41,117 nucleotides of DNA from Planctomycetota bacterium (GTDB taxonomy: Bacteria > Planctomycetota > UBA1135 > GCA-002686595): the NCBI GenBank assembly GCA_030746555.1, contig JASLMK010000127.1, positions 1 through 41,117 on the forward strand, written 5' to 3'. The notes under the pieces are model-generated. The model was not told the DNA's origin and did no database searches. It saw only the letters and a list, made by a program, of their open reading frames with translations. A program made the position numbers and the translations under genes. This document shows, in pieces, positions 8,769 through 17,072 of this stretch (its first letter is position 1; each line of letters opens with the position of its first letter).

Positions 8769-9684
8769 GACCACCATGCGGGTCGGCGGGCAGGCCGAGT
8801 GGCTGCTCGAGCCCGCGACGCCCGACGAGCTGTGCCGGGCCGTGGCGGCGGTGCGTGAGCGCGGCCTGCGCCTGCGCATGTTGGGCGGCGGCGCCAACCT
8901 GCTCGTGGCCGACGGCCTGCTCGAGGGGTGCGTGATCGCCACCGCTCGCCTGCGGCGGGTCTTCCGCCCCCCCCCCGGCGAGGGCGAGGACGCGCACTCC
9001 GCCGCCGATGCCACCGGCCGCGTCGCTCCCGCTCCCGTCGAGGAGGATCCGCGCCTGGTGGCCTGGTGCGGCGCCTCCCTGCCCGGGCTCGTGCGCCGGG
9101 CCGGGGAGCTGGGCCTGAGCGGGCTCGAGATGCTCGCGGGAGTTCCCGGCCACCTCGGAGGCGGCGTGGCCATGAACGCGGGCGGCCGGTTGGGATGGAT
9201 GTGGGACGTCGTCGAGCACGTGCGCGTCCTCGACGCCGACGGCGCCGTGCGTGACCTGGCGCGCGAGGAGTGCGCGCCCGCATACCGCGACGGGAACCTG
9301 GGCGGGCGGATCGTCGTTTCGGCGGTCCTGCGCCTGGAGCTGGACAGCTCCGCTGCCGTGCGCGAACGCGGACGGGAGATCCTCCTGGCGAAGAACGCCG
9401 TGCAGCCGGTGGTCGAGGCCTCCTCGGGCTGCATCTTCAAGAACCCCGATCCAGAGGCCTCCGCGGGCCGCACCGCCGGTGAGCTCGTCGACGCCTGCGG
9501 CCTCAAGGGCCTCTCCCGCGGCGCGGCCGTGGTCAGTCCCCTGCACGGCAACTTCATCGTCAACCGCGGCGGAGCGAGTGCCGGCGACGTGTTCGGTCTG
9601 ATCGACGACGTCCGCGAGCGCGTGGCCGAGGCCACCGGCATCGCTCTGGAGTGCGAGGTCCAGCAGTGGCGGAACGAGGATTAG
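8707..9684 (+). CDS. murB: MurB, UDP-N-acetylenolpyruvoylglucosamine reductase
   Basis: FAD and NADPH-dependent reductase that makes UDP-MurNAc. The conserved N-terminal segment LSPRTTMRVGG begins upstream of the first ATG (8776), so GTG 8707 is preferred although it overlaps murC by 62 bases; a 302-residue form from 8776 is possible. FAD-domain motifs GGGANLLV and GLEMLAGVPGHLGGGVAMNAGG are present, and the C-terminal part has YRDGN and CIFKNP. In many MurB proteins the last motif is GSxFKNP with the proton-donating serine; here it is Cys. An insertion of about 20 residues, rich in Pro, Glu and Ala, separates FAD-domain strands near residues 95-115. It ends the cell-wall run. Confidence 0.92.
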   Translation: MNGSSTSWPCAALRRAELSPRTTMRVGGQAEWLLEPATPDELCRAVAAVRERGLRLRMLGGGANLLVADGLLEGCVIATARLRRVFRPPPGEGEDAHSAADATGRVAPAPVEEDPRLVAWCGASLPGLVRRAGELGLSGLEMLAGVPGHLGGGVAMNAGGRLGWMWDVVEHVRVLDADGAVRDLAREECAPAYRDGNLGGRIVVSAVLRLELDSSAAVRERGREILLAKNAVQPVVEASSGCIFKNPDPEASAGRTAGELVDACGLKGLSRGAAVVSPLHGNFIVNRGGASAGDVFGLIDDVRERVAEATGIALECEVQQWRNED

Positions 9685-9803
9685 GCCGCCGTCCTCCGTC
9701 GCCGGGCGTGTAGGCTGTGCGCCGCGTTCCCGTCCGGGAGGAGCGCGAACCGCGCGGTCCCAGGTCGGGGCGGCGCGGCGAGGTTCCCGGGGGAGAAGAC
9801 CCC

Positions 9804-11570
9804 ATGTCCGCCGAGCCGTCCGCCGTCTCCGAGGCGGACCCGTACCCGCTCTCGACCCTGCGCCACTCGGTGGCGCACCTGATGGCTTCGGCGGTCGGCG
9901 AGCTCTTCCCCGGCGTCAAGTACGGCTTCGGTCCGTCGATCGACCACGGGTTCTACTACGACTTCGAGCTCGTCGAGCCGCTGACCGACGCGGACCTCAA
10001 GCGCATCGAGAAGCGCATGCGCAAGATCGCCAGGCGCGCGCCCGAGCTGGTGTGCAGCGAGGCCGACCGCGGCGCGGCGCGCGAGCGCCTGGCCGGCCAG
10101 GACTTCAAGCTCGAGGCCTTGGAGCTCATCCCCGAGGACGAGCCGATCACGTTCTACGGCCACGGCGAGTGGGAGGATCTGTGCGAGGGACCGCACATCG
10201 ACCGGCTCGACCGCGCCTTCGCCTTCAAGCTCCTCAACATCGCCGGCGCCTACTGGCGGGGCGACGAGAAGAACCCGATGCTGCAGCGCGTCTACGGCAC
10301 GGCGTTTTGGAGCGAGGCCGAGCTCGACGAGCACCTGGTCTGGCTCGAGGAGGTGCGCCAGCGCGACCACCGGCGGCTGGGCGCGGAGATGGACCTGTTC
10401 AGCACCCACGCCCAGGCGGGCAGCGGGTTCGTGTTCTGGCATCCGGCGCTGGGGGCCGTCCGCCGCGCAGTGGAGGACTTCTGGTGGGAGCTCCACACGC
10501 GCGCCGGCTACGAGGCGCTCTACACGCCTCACGTCTCGCGCGAGGACCTCTTCGCGGTCTCGGGCCACCTCGAGAACTACGACGAGATGATCTACGCGCC
10601 GATGGAGATCGACGAGCAGCCCTACCGGGTCAAGCCGATGAACTGCCCGGGGCACATCCTCGTCTACCAGAGCCGCGGCCGCTCCTACCGCGAGTTCCCC
10701 CTGCGCTGGGCCGAGCTGGGCACGGTCTACCGCTACGAGCGCTCGGGGACCCTGCACGGGATGCTGCGCGTCCGCGGCTTCACCCAGGACGACAGCCACA
10801 TCTTCTGCACGGCCGACCAGCTCACCGACGAGCTCGCGGGTGTCCTCGAGCTCGTGCGGCAGATCCTCGGCGGGTTCGGGTTCGCCTTCACCGCCTACCT
10901 CGCCACGCGCCCCGACGAGAAGACCATCGGCTCCGACGAGATCTGGGCCAAGGCCAGCGACGCGCTCTGCGCCGCCGCCGAGAAGGTCGACATGCCCCTG
11001 GAGATCGACGAGGGCGGCGGGACCTTCTACGGCCCCAAGATCGACTTCAAGATGCGCGACGCCCTCGGCCGCGAGTGGCAGACCTCGACGGTGCAGTGCG
11101 ATTTCAATCTGCCCGAGCGCTTCGATCTGACCTACACCGACAGCGACGGCGAGCGCAAGCGCCCGATCATGGTGCACCGGGCGATCCTGGGCTCCTTCGA
11201 GCGCTTCATGGGCGTCCTGATCGAGCACTTCGGCGGGCGTTTTCCCTTCTGGTGCGCGCCGACCCAGGTCGCGCTGATCCCCATTCGCGAGGAACACGCC
11301 GAGTGCTGCGGCGCCCTCTCAGAGCGCCTGCGCGGCGAGCTCTTCCGCGTCGATGCCATGCTCTCGGCGGGTCACATGAACAAGAAGATCAAGGAAGCCC
11401 AGCAGCGCCAGGTGCCCTTCATGCTGATCGTCGGGGACCGGGAGGTGGAGGAGGGCACGGTGACCGTCCGCCGGCGCGGGACCCGCGAGCAGGAGACCCT
11501 GGCCGCCGAGGACTTCCTGGCTCTGGTGCGCGAACTGCGCTCCACGCGTTCCCTCGACCTGGCGCTCTGA
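9804..11570 (+). CDS. thrS: Threonyl-tRNA synthetase lacking the TGS domain
   Basis: Class II aminoacyl-tRNA synthetase that charges tRNA-Thr. ATG 9804 follows GGGGGAG, and upstream in-frame residues are Arg/Pro-rich with no TGS fold. The 588-residue protein begins directly with the editing (SAD) domain: HSVAH (H21, H25) and DLCEGPH (C127, H131). The catalytic domain follows with zinc-site MNCPGH, motif 2 RYERSGTLHGMLRVRGF, and motif 3 HRAILGSFERF, then the anticodon domain from about residue 490. Most ThrRS have about 640 residues including an N-terminal TGS domain. Editing and catalytic residues are intact, so it should be active. The 119-base leader shows no T-box hallmark to my eye. Confidence 0.95.
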   Translation: MSAEPSAVSEADPYPLSTLRHSVAHLMASAVGELFPGVKYGFGPSIDHGFYYDFELVEPLTDADLKRIEKRMRKIARRAPELVCSEADRGAARERLAGQDFKLEALELIPEDEPITFYGHGEWEDLCEGPHIDRLDRAFAFKLLNIAGAYWRGDEKNPMLQRVYGTAFWSEAELDEHLVWLEEVRQRDHRRLGAEMDLFSTHAQAGSGFVFWHPALGAVRRAVEDFWWELHTRAGYEALYTPHVSREDLFAVSGHLENYDEMIYAPMEIDEQPYRVKPMNCPGHILVYQSRGRSYREFPLRWAELGTVYRYERSGTLHGMLRVRGFTQDDSHIFCTADQLTDELAGVLELVRQILGGFGFAFTAYLATRPDEKTIGSDEIWAKASDALCAAAEKVDMPLEIDEGGGTFYGPKIDFKMRDALGREWQTSTVQCDFNLPERFDLTYTDSDGERKRPIMVHRAILGSFERFMGVLIEHFGGRFPFWCAPTQVALIPIREEHAECCGALSERLRGELFRVDAMLSAGHMNKKIKEAQQRQVPFMLIVGDREVEEGTVTVRRRGTREQETLAAEDFLALVRELRSTRSLDLAL

Positions 11571-11594
11571 GCACGGACTCTTCGGCGTGCCGCC

Positions 11595-13397
11595 ATGAGC
11601 CCCAAGCCCCGCGTCCGCATCGCCAACTGCAGCGGCTTCTACGGGGACCGGTTCGGCGCGGCCCGGGAGATGGTCGAGGGCGGTGCCATCGACTACCTGA
11701 CCGGTGACTACCTGGCGGAGCTGACGATGGCGATCCTCGCCAGGGACCGGGCGGCGGACCCCGAGGCGGGGTTCGCGCGCACGTTCTTGGCCCAGATGGA
11801 GGAGGTCCTGGGGACCTGCCTCGAGCGTGGCGTGCGCGTCGTGGTCAACGCGGGCGGGCTGAACCCCGCGGGCTTGGCGTGCCGCCTCGCCGAGCTCTCC
11901 GAGCGCCTGGGCCTGGCTCCCAAGATCGCCCACATCGCCGGCGACGAGGTGACCGAGCGCCTCGGCGCGCTGCAGGGCGCCGGCCACGAGCTGTGCTCGA
12001 TGACCACCGGCGCTCCCCTCGCGAGCCTCGAGCGCCCGATCCTGTGCGCCAACGCCTACCTGGGAGCGCGCGCCATCGTCGAGGCCCTCGACCGCGGGGC
12101 GGACATCGTCGTCGCCCCACGCGTGACCGACACGGCCCTGGTGGTAGGCCCCGCGGCGCACCACTTCTCGTGGGCGGCGGACGACTGGGACCGGCTGGCA
12201 TCCGCGGTCGTCGCCGGCCACCTGATCGAGTGCGGCACGCAGTGCACGGGGGGGAACTACGCCTTGTTCGAGGAGATCGAGGACTGGGGCGCGTTCGGCT
12301 TCCCCTTCGTCGACGTCGAGGCTTCCGGCGAGTTCACCGTCGGCAAGCACGAGGGGACCGGCGGCGCGGTCTCCGTCGGTACGGTCACCGCCCAGCTCCT
12401 CTACGAGATCGGCGGGATAGGCTACGTCACCCCCGACGCGGTGGCGCGCTTCGACACGATCCGCCTGGAGCAGACCGGTCGGGACCGGGTGCGCGTCAGC
12501 GGCGTGCGCGGCGAGCCGGCGCCCGATCACGTCAAGGTCGGCATCGTCTACGCCGACGGCTACCGCTGGGCGGGCGAGCTGGGCCTGGCGGGTGCGGACT
12601 TCGAGGCCAAGGCACGCCTGTGCGAGGAGCAGTTCTGGCGCGAGAACGGCGGGCGCGAGCGCTTTGCGAGTACGCGCTCGGAGGTCCTGCGCGTCCCGGC
12701 CGTCGACCCCGACTCCTCGACGCAGGCCGTGGGCGTCCTACGCCTGGCGGTCAAGGACCTCGACGCCGCGCGCGTCGGTCGCGAGCAGTTCGACGCCCTG
12801 GTGCGCATGGCCCTGGCGAGCGTCCCCGGAATCGTGATCAGCCCGGACACGCCGCGCCGCAGCACTCTGTGTGCCGGGTTCTGGGGCGCGCTCCTGCCCG
12901 AGGGGGAGCTGCGCGTGCGCGTCTTCGTCGACGGCGAGGCGATCGAGGTCGCCCCGCCCGCGCTCCCGCCGCCCTCCGCCGCCAGCGCCGATCCCCCCTC
13001 GGCGGCCCGAGCCGCGGCGGCGGTCGCGCCGCCGACGGGCCCGACCGCGCGCGTACCCCTGGGCCGCGTGCTCGGGGCGCGCTCGGGGGACAAGGGTGGG
13101 GACGCCAGCCTGGGGTTTTGGGCGGCGGACCCGCGGACCTACGCCTGGGCCGCCGACTTCCTCTCGAGCGAGCGCCTCGCGGAGCTGCTCGGTGGTGATC
13201 GCGACCTCGCGCTGGAGCGCAGCCTGCTCCCCAACCTCCTTGCGATCAGCTTCCTGCTGCCGGGGTTCCTGGCGGAGGGGGCCGGCGCGTCCCTCCTGCC
13301 CGACGCCCAGGCCAAGGGCCTGGCCGAGAGCGTCCGCGCGCGAGCGGTGGACGTGCCGCGGGCCCTGCTGGGAGCCCCGGCCGCGGGCGCGGACTGA
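11595..13397 (+). CDS. AtuA-family (DUF1446) protein
   Basis: The 600-residue protein starts IANCSGFYGDRFGAA and continues YLTGDYLAE and VNAGGLNPAGLA, the pattern of the acyclic terpene utilisation protein AtuA / DUF1446. A Pro/Ala-rich linker (about 453-486) joins a C-terminal domain with GRVLGARSGDKGGDASLGF, also typical of AtuA. Biochemical function in the family is not established; genes of this type are commonly found beside acyl-CoA carboxylase genes for leucine, citronellol or geraniol breakdown. Here it follows thrS by 24 bases and converges on an operon encoding just such enzymes, 19 bases away. It could therefore act on a branched acyl-CoA, but this is inferred. Confidence 0.88.
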   Translation: MSPKPRVRIANCSGFYGDRFGAAREMVEGGAIDYLTGDYLAELTMAILARDRAADPEAGFARTFLAQMEEVLGTCLERGVRVVVNAGGLNPAGLACRLAELSERLGLAPKIAHIAGDEVTERLGALQGAGHELCSMTTGAPLASLERPILCANAYLGARAIVEALDRGADIVVAPRVTDTALVVGPAAHHFSWAADDWDRLASAVVAGHLIECGTQCTGGNYALFEEIEDWGAFGFPFVDVEASGEFTVGKHEGTGGAVSVGTVTAQLLYEIGGIGYVTPDAVARFDTIRLEQTGRDRVRVSGVRGEPAPDHVKVGIVYADGYRWAGELGLAGADFEAKARLCEEQFWRENGGRERFASTRSEVLRVPAVDPDSSTQAVGVLRLAVKDLDAARVGREQFDALVRMALASVPGIVISPDTPRRSTLCAGFWGALLPEGELRVRVFVDGEAIEVAPPALPPPSAASADPPSAARAAAAVAPPTGPTARVPLGRVLGARSGDKGGDASLGFWAADPRTYAWAADFLSSERLAELLGGDRDLALERSLLPNLLAISFLLPGFLAEGAGASLLPDAQAKGLAESVRARAVDVPRALLGAPAAGAD

Positions 13398-13423
13398 GCC
13401 GGCGCCGCGGGCGCGTTCAGTCC
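13391..13423. terminator. Bidirectional hairpin at convergent stops
   Basis: Arms GGACTGA (13391-13397) and TCAGTCC (13417-13423) are perfect reverse complements and contain the TGA stop of the AtuA-like gene and the TGA stop of the crotonase gene. Inside lies a second stem GCGCC/GGCGC (13402-13406/13410-13414) with loop GCG. There is no T-tract, so factor-independent termination is not assured. Three bases of symmetry are expected from two convergent TGA codons; the rest is not. Confidence 0.45.
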
Positions 13424-14211
13424 TTGGGGGAGGCGCGCGCCCAGGGTGCGGGACGCTTGGCGAGGAAGGCCGCCACCCCGGCGCGGAACTCCTCCTGATC
13501 CATGTTCCAGGCCAGCCGCTCCGCGGCGCCCGCGAGGTGGGCATCGAGGCCGGTGAACTGGGTGCGGCGCAGGTGGACGATGCCCTCGGCGCGCACCGTC
13601 GGCGGCAGGGCCGCGAGGCGGGCGAGGGCGTCGGTGCAGGCCGCGTCGAGCTCCGCGGCGGGGGTGATCTTGGCCACGAGGCCGAGGTCCGCCGCCCGTC
13701 GCGCGTCGAGGGCCTCGCGCCCGAGCACCAGGGAACCCAGGACCTTGGGCGGAAGCTGGGCGGCGAGCACCGGTAGGATCATCCAGGGGAACAGGCCCAC
13801 GCCGAGCTCGGGGGTCGAGAGCGTCGCGCCCTCGGCGGCGATCACCTGGTCACAGAGCAGGGCGATCCCCAATCCGCCGCCCATGGCGTGGCCGTTCAGG
13901 CGCGCCACCAGGGGCTTGGGGAAGCGGGCCATGGCGCGCAGGAGCTCGGCGTAGGCGCCGAGGGCCTCCCCGCCAGCGGCGATCTCCGACAGGTCCCCTC
14001 CGGCGCAGAACGCGCGCTCGCCGGCTCCCGTGAGGCACACCGCGCGCGTCGCCCCGTCCTCGGCGCAGTCGGCGAGGGCGGCGGTCAGGGCCCCGACGAG
14101 CTCGGCGTCGAGGGCGTTGCCCCGCTCAGGGCGGTCGAGGGTCAGCCACACGGCGTCCTCGCGGCGCTCCCTTCGAAGGGGCGGGCGGGAGGTCTCCTCG
14201 GCGGCGCTCAC
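13417..14211 (-). CDS. Enoyl-CoA hydratase/isomerase (crotonase) family
   Basis: Crotonase-fold protein of 264 residues, likely acting on an unsaturated acyl-CoA such as 3-methylglutaconyl-CoA. The GTG start at 14211 overlaps the stop of the upstream carboxylase gene (GTGA). The oxyanion-hole motifs FCAGGDL and GHAMGGGLGIA are present. In classical hydratases one catalytic Glu lies in GGGCE and a second in PE-x-x-x-G; here the first position is Gly, while the second Glu is kept in STPELGVGLFPW. Isomerase, methylglutaconyl-CoA hydratase or other crotonase activity is possible. Neighbours point to leucine or terpenoid catabolism, so a LiuC/AtuE-like role is the best guess. Confidence 0.85.
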   Translation of the reverse strand: MSAAEETSRPPLRRERREDAVWLTLDRPERGNALDAELVGALTAALADCAEDGATRAVCLTGAGERAFCAGGDLSEIAAGGEALGAYAELLRAMARFPKPLVARLNGHAMGGGLGIALLCDQVIAAEGATLSTPELGVGLFPWMILPVLAAQLPPKVLGSLVLGREALDARRAADLGLVAKITPAAELDAACTDALARLAALPPTVRAEGIVHLRRTQFTGLDAHLAGAAERLAWNMDQEEFRAGVAAFLAKRPAPWARASPKD

Positions 14212-15818
14212 ATCCGCATCCAGCCGTAGCCGGGCTCCTCCAGGGGGGCGGAGCTGGTGGCCTCGATGGCCTGGCTCAGCACCGAGCGCGTGTCGACCGG
14301 GTCGATGATCCCGTCGTCCCACAACCGCGCCGTGGCGAACAGGGCGCTGCTCTCGGCGTCGTAGGCGGCGGTGATCTCGCGGTGGATGCGCGCGCGCGCG
14401 GCCTCGTCGAGGGCATTGCCGAGGCGGCGAGCCTTGTCCTCGGTCACCGTCGCCAAGACGCTCGCCGCCGCGTCGCCGCCCATGACCGATACGCGGCTGC
14501 CGGGCCAGGTGAACAGGAAGCGACCGCCGAAGGCACGGCCGCACATGGCGTAGTTCCCGGCCCCGAACGAACCGCCGGTGATGACGGTCAGCTTGGGCAC
14601 GCGCGCGTTCGCCACGGCGTTCACCATCTTCGCGCCGTGCTTGGCGATGCCGCCCTGCTCGACCTCCTTGCCGACCATGAACCCGTTGACGTTGTGGAAG
14701 AACACGAGCGGGGTCTCGCGCGCGTCGCACAGCTGGATGAACTGGGTCGCCTTGAGCGCCGCCTCGGAGAAGAGCACCCCGTCGTTGGCCAGCACGCCCA
14801 CCCGCCAGCCGTCGATGCGCGCGAAGCCGCACACCAGGGTCCGGCCGAAGCGCGGCTTGAACTCCGACAGCTCGCTGCCGTCGAGGACTCGGGCGAGGAC
14901 GTCGCGCACTTCAAAGGGCCGGCGCAGGTCAACGGGGACGATCCCGTACAGCTCAGAGGGGTCGTAGCGCGGGGGAGCGGGCTTGGTGCGGTCCGCGCCG
15001 GGACGCAGGGGTGTCGGGGGCAGGTTGGCGGCCAGCTCGCGCGCCAGGGCCAGGGCCGCGGGCTCGTCGTCGGCGAGGTAGTCGGCGACGCCCGAGGTGG
15101 CCGTGTGCATCGCCGCGCCGCCCAGCTCCTCCACGCCGACCTCCTGGCCCGTCGCGGCCTTCACCAGGGGCGGGCCGGCGAGGAAGATCGCGCCGGTCCC
15201 CTTGACCATGATCACCTGGTCGCTCATCGCGGGCAGGTAGGCGCCTCCGGCCGTGCAGTGGCCGCAGACGACCGCGATCTGGGGGATGCCCATGCGCGCC
15301 ATGCGGGCCTGGTTGTAGAAGGCGCGCCCGCCGTGCTCCCGGTCGGCGAAGAGCTCCGACTGAAGGGGCAGGAATGCTCCGCCGGAGTCGACCAGGGCGA
15401 TCACCGGCAGGCGATTCTCCATCGCGATCTCCTGGGCGCGCAACCACTTCTTGACCCCCAGGGGGTAGAGCGTGCCGCCCTTGACCGAGGGATCGTTGGC
15501 CACGATCACGACGCGACGGCCGGCGACGCGGCCGACACCGGTCACCATCCCGGCCTGGGGCGCATCGCCGTCGTAGAGGTCGTGGGCCGCTAGGGGACTG
15601 AGCTCGAGGAAGCCAGCCTTGGGGTCGAGCAAAAGGTCGAGGCGCCGCCGCACCGGGAGCTTGCCGAGTCCGGCGAGGTGGGCCAGGGTGCGCTCGGAGC
15701 GTTCCGTGCGCGCCGCCTGCTCGCGCCGGCGGTGCTCGGCCACGAGCGCAGCCATCTCCTCCCGGCGCGCCCCGAAGGCCGGTGTGGTCGTGTCCGTCTT
15801 CGAAGCGATGACCGCCAT
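14208..15818 (-). CDS. Acyl-CoA carboxylase carboxyltransferase (beta) subunit
   Basis: The 536-residue protein matches the length and motifs of the beta subunit of methylcrotonyl-CoA or geranyl-CoA carboxylase. It transfers CO2 from carboxybiotin to the acyl-CoA. Motifs include DSGGAFLPLQ, FYNQARMARMGIPQIA, GHCTAGGAYLPAMSD and GTGAIFLAGPPLVKAATG in the N-terminal crotonase-like half, and FFHNVNGFMVG with GSFGAGNYAMCGRAF in the C-terminal half. ATG 15818 is chosen; it lies two bases after the acyl-CoA dehydrogenase stop. The biotin-carrying alpha subunit required for activity is not in this window. Methylcrotonyl-CoA (LiuB-like) is favoured over geranyl-CoA, without proof. Confidence 0.9.
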   Translation of the reverse strand: MAVIASKTDTTTPAFGARREEMAALVAEHRRREQAARTERSERTLAHLAGLGKLPVRRRLDLLLDPKAGFLELSPLAAHDLYDGDAPQAGMVTGVGRVAGRRVVIVANDPSVKGGTLYPLGVKKWLRAQEIAMENRLPVIALVDSGGAFLPLQSELFADREHGGRAFYNQARMARMGIPQIAVVCGHCTAGGAYLPAMSDQVIMVKGTGAIFLAGPPLVKAATGQEVGVEELGGAAMHTATSGVADYLADDEPAALALARELAANLPPTPLRPGADRTKPAPPRYDPSELYGIVPVDLRRPFEVRDVLARVLDGSELSEFKPRFGRTLVCGFARIDGWRVGVLANDGVLFSEAALKATQFIQLCDARETPLVFFHNVNGFMVGKEVEQGGIAKHGAKMVNAVANARVPKLTVITGGSFGAGNYAMCGRAFGGRFLFTWPGSRVSVMGGDAAASVLATVTEDKARRLGNALDEAARARIHREITAAYDAESSALFATARLWDDGIIDPVDTRSVLSQAIEATSSAPLEEPGYGWMRM

Positions 15819-15820
15819 GA

Positions 15821-16981
15821 TCAGACCCCCAACAGCTCCCTGGCGATGATCAGGCGCCGCATCTCCGACGTCCCCGCACCCAGGGTGGCCAGGCGCATGT
15901 CGCGGTAGATGCGGCTCACCTCGTACTCGTCGGTGAAGCCGTAGCCGCCGTGGATCTGCACCGCCTCGTGGGCGATCTCGTTCCCCGCCTCGCCGGCGAA
16001 CAGCAGAGCAGCCGCGGAGAGCTTGTGGATCCGGGTTCCCTTGCCGCCGCGCTCGAGCTCGTCGAGGCCGGCCGCCGCGTGGTGGGCCAGTTGTCGCGCG
16101 GCCTCGATCTTGGTGTACATGTCGGCCAGCTTGGCCTGGATCAGCTGGAACTCTCCGATCGGCCGGCCGAACTGCTCGCGCTCGCGCACGTAGCGCAGGC
16201 ACAGGTCGAGGCAGCGCCGGGCGCCGCCGATCGGCAGGGAGCTCATCACCACGCGCTCGACGTCGAGGCCGCCCATCATCACGTCGATGCCGCCGTGCTC
16301 CTCGCCGATCAGGTTGGCGGCCGGGACCCGGCAGCCGTTGAAGAACACCTGGGCCGTCGGCGAGGCCTTGCAGCCCATCTTCTCGATGGGCTCGGAGACC
16401 GCGAGGCCGGGGGAGCCGCGCTCGACGACGAAGGCGCTGATGCCCTTCGCGCCCCGGTCGGAGGCGGTCTTGGCGTAGGTCAGGAACAGGTCGGCGCAGG
16501 GCGCGTTGGTGATCAGGGTCTTGGAGCCGTCGAGCACGAAGGCGTCGCCGTCGCGCCGCGCGGTGGTGCGGATCCCGACCGCGTCGGAGCCGGCCTCGGG
16601 CTCGGTCAGGGCCAGGGCGCCGATCCGCTCGCCCGAGAGCAGCCCCGGCAGGAGCCGTGCGCGCTGCTCGGCGTCGGCGTTGCGGGAGAGGTTGTGGGCG
16701 CAGAGGTTGGCGTGGGCGGCCGTGGAGAGGGCTACCGAGGTCGAGCCGTAGGCCAGCTCTTCCCAGGCCAGCAGGACCGCGAGCATGTCCCCGCCGCTTC
16801 CCCCTTCGGTCTCGCTGATGCCCAGGCCGAACAGGCCCAAGGCGCCCAGCTTCCGCCACAAGGCCGCGGGGATGTCGCGGGTGCGCTCGAGCTCGTCGGA
16901 GAGGGGCGCTACCTCGCCCTCCACGAAGGCGCGCACGCTCTCGCGCAGGGCGGCGTGCTCGTGGGTCGGGTCCTGGTTCAT
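15821..16981 (-). CDS. Acyl-CoA dehydrogenase, isovaleryl-CoA type
   Basis: FAD enzyme that oxidises an acyl-CoA to the 2,3-enoyl-CoA and passes electrons to electron-transfer flavoprotein. The 386-residue protein starts at ATG 16981; the frame opens 11 codons earlier without conservation. Motifs: ALTEPEAGSDA, KTLITNAP, REQFGRPIGEFQ and QIHGGYGF. Most family members use a Glu in YEGTSE as base; here the motif is LGAGTSE without Glu, while Glu242 lies in GGLDVERVV. This swap is characteristic of isovaleryl-CoA dehydrogenase and its close relatives (LiuA, AtuD). It is the first gene of the three-gene operon, consistent with leucine or citronellyl-CoA breakdown. Confidence 0.9.
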   Translation of the reverse strand: MNQDPTHEHAALRESVRAFVEGEVAPLSDELERTRDIPAALWRKLGALGLFGLGISETEGGSGGDMLAVLLAWEELAYGSTSVALSTAAHANLCAHNLSRNADAEQRARLLPGLLSGERIGALALTEPEAGSDAVGIRTTARRDGDAFVLDGSKTLITNAPCADLFLTYAKTASDRGAKGISAFVVERGSPGLAVSEPIEKMGCKASPTAQVFFNGCRVPAANLIGEEHGGIDVMMGGLDVERVVMSSLPIGGARRCLDLCLRYVREREQFGRPIGEFQLIQAKLADMYTKIEAARQLAHHAAAGLDELERGGKGTRIHKLSAAALLFAGEAGNEIAHEAVQIHGGYGFTDEYEVSRIYRDMRLATLGAGTSEMRRLIIARELLGV

Positions 16982-17072
16982 GGCGGGCGCGGGCCGGCGG
17001 CGGCCAGGGTACACGACCGGGCGCGGCGTCGGGATCGGGCGTGCAGCACAAACGGCGAGGCGGCGCGGTTTG

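Noticed and set aside
6693-9641. A 982-codon minus-strand open frame across murG, murC and murB
   Set aside because: Its translation is rich in Arg, Pro, Ala and Ser with no domain, and the plus strand carries three clear mur genes.
9685-9803. T-box or attenuator leader before thrS
   Set aside because: The 119-base leader is GC-rich and shows no T-box core sequence or Thr-codon-rich leader peptide.
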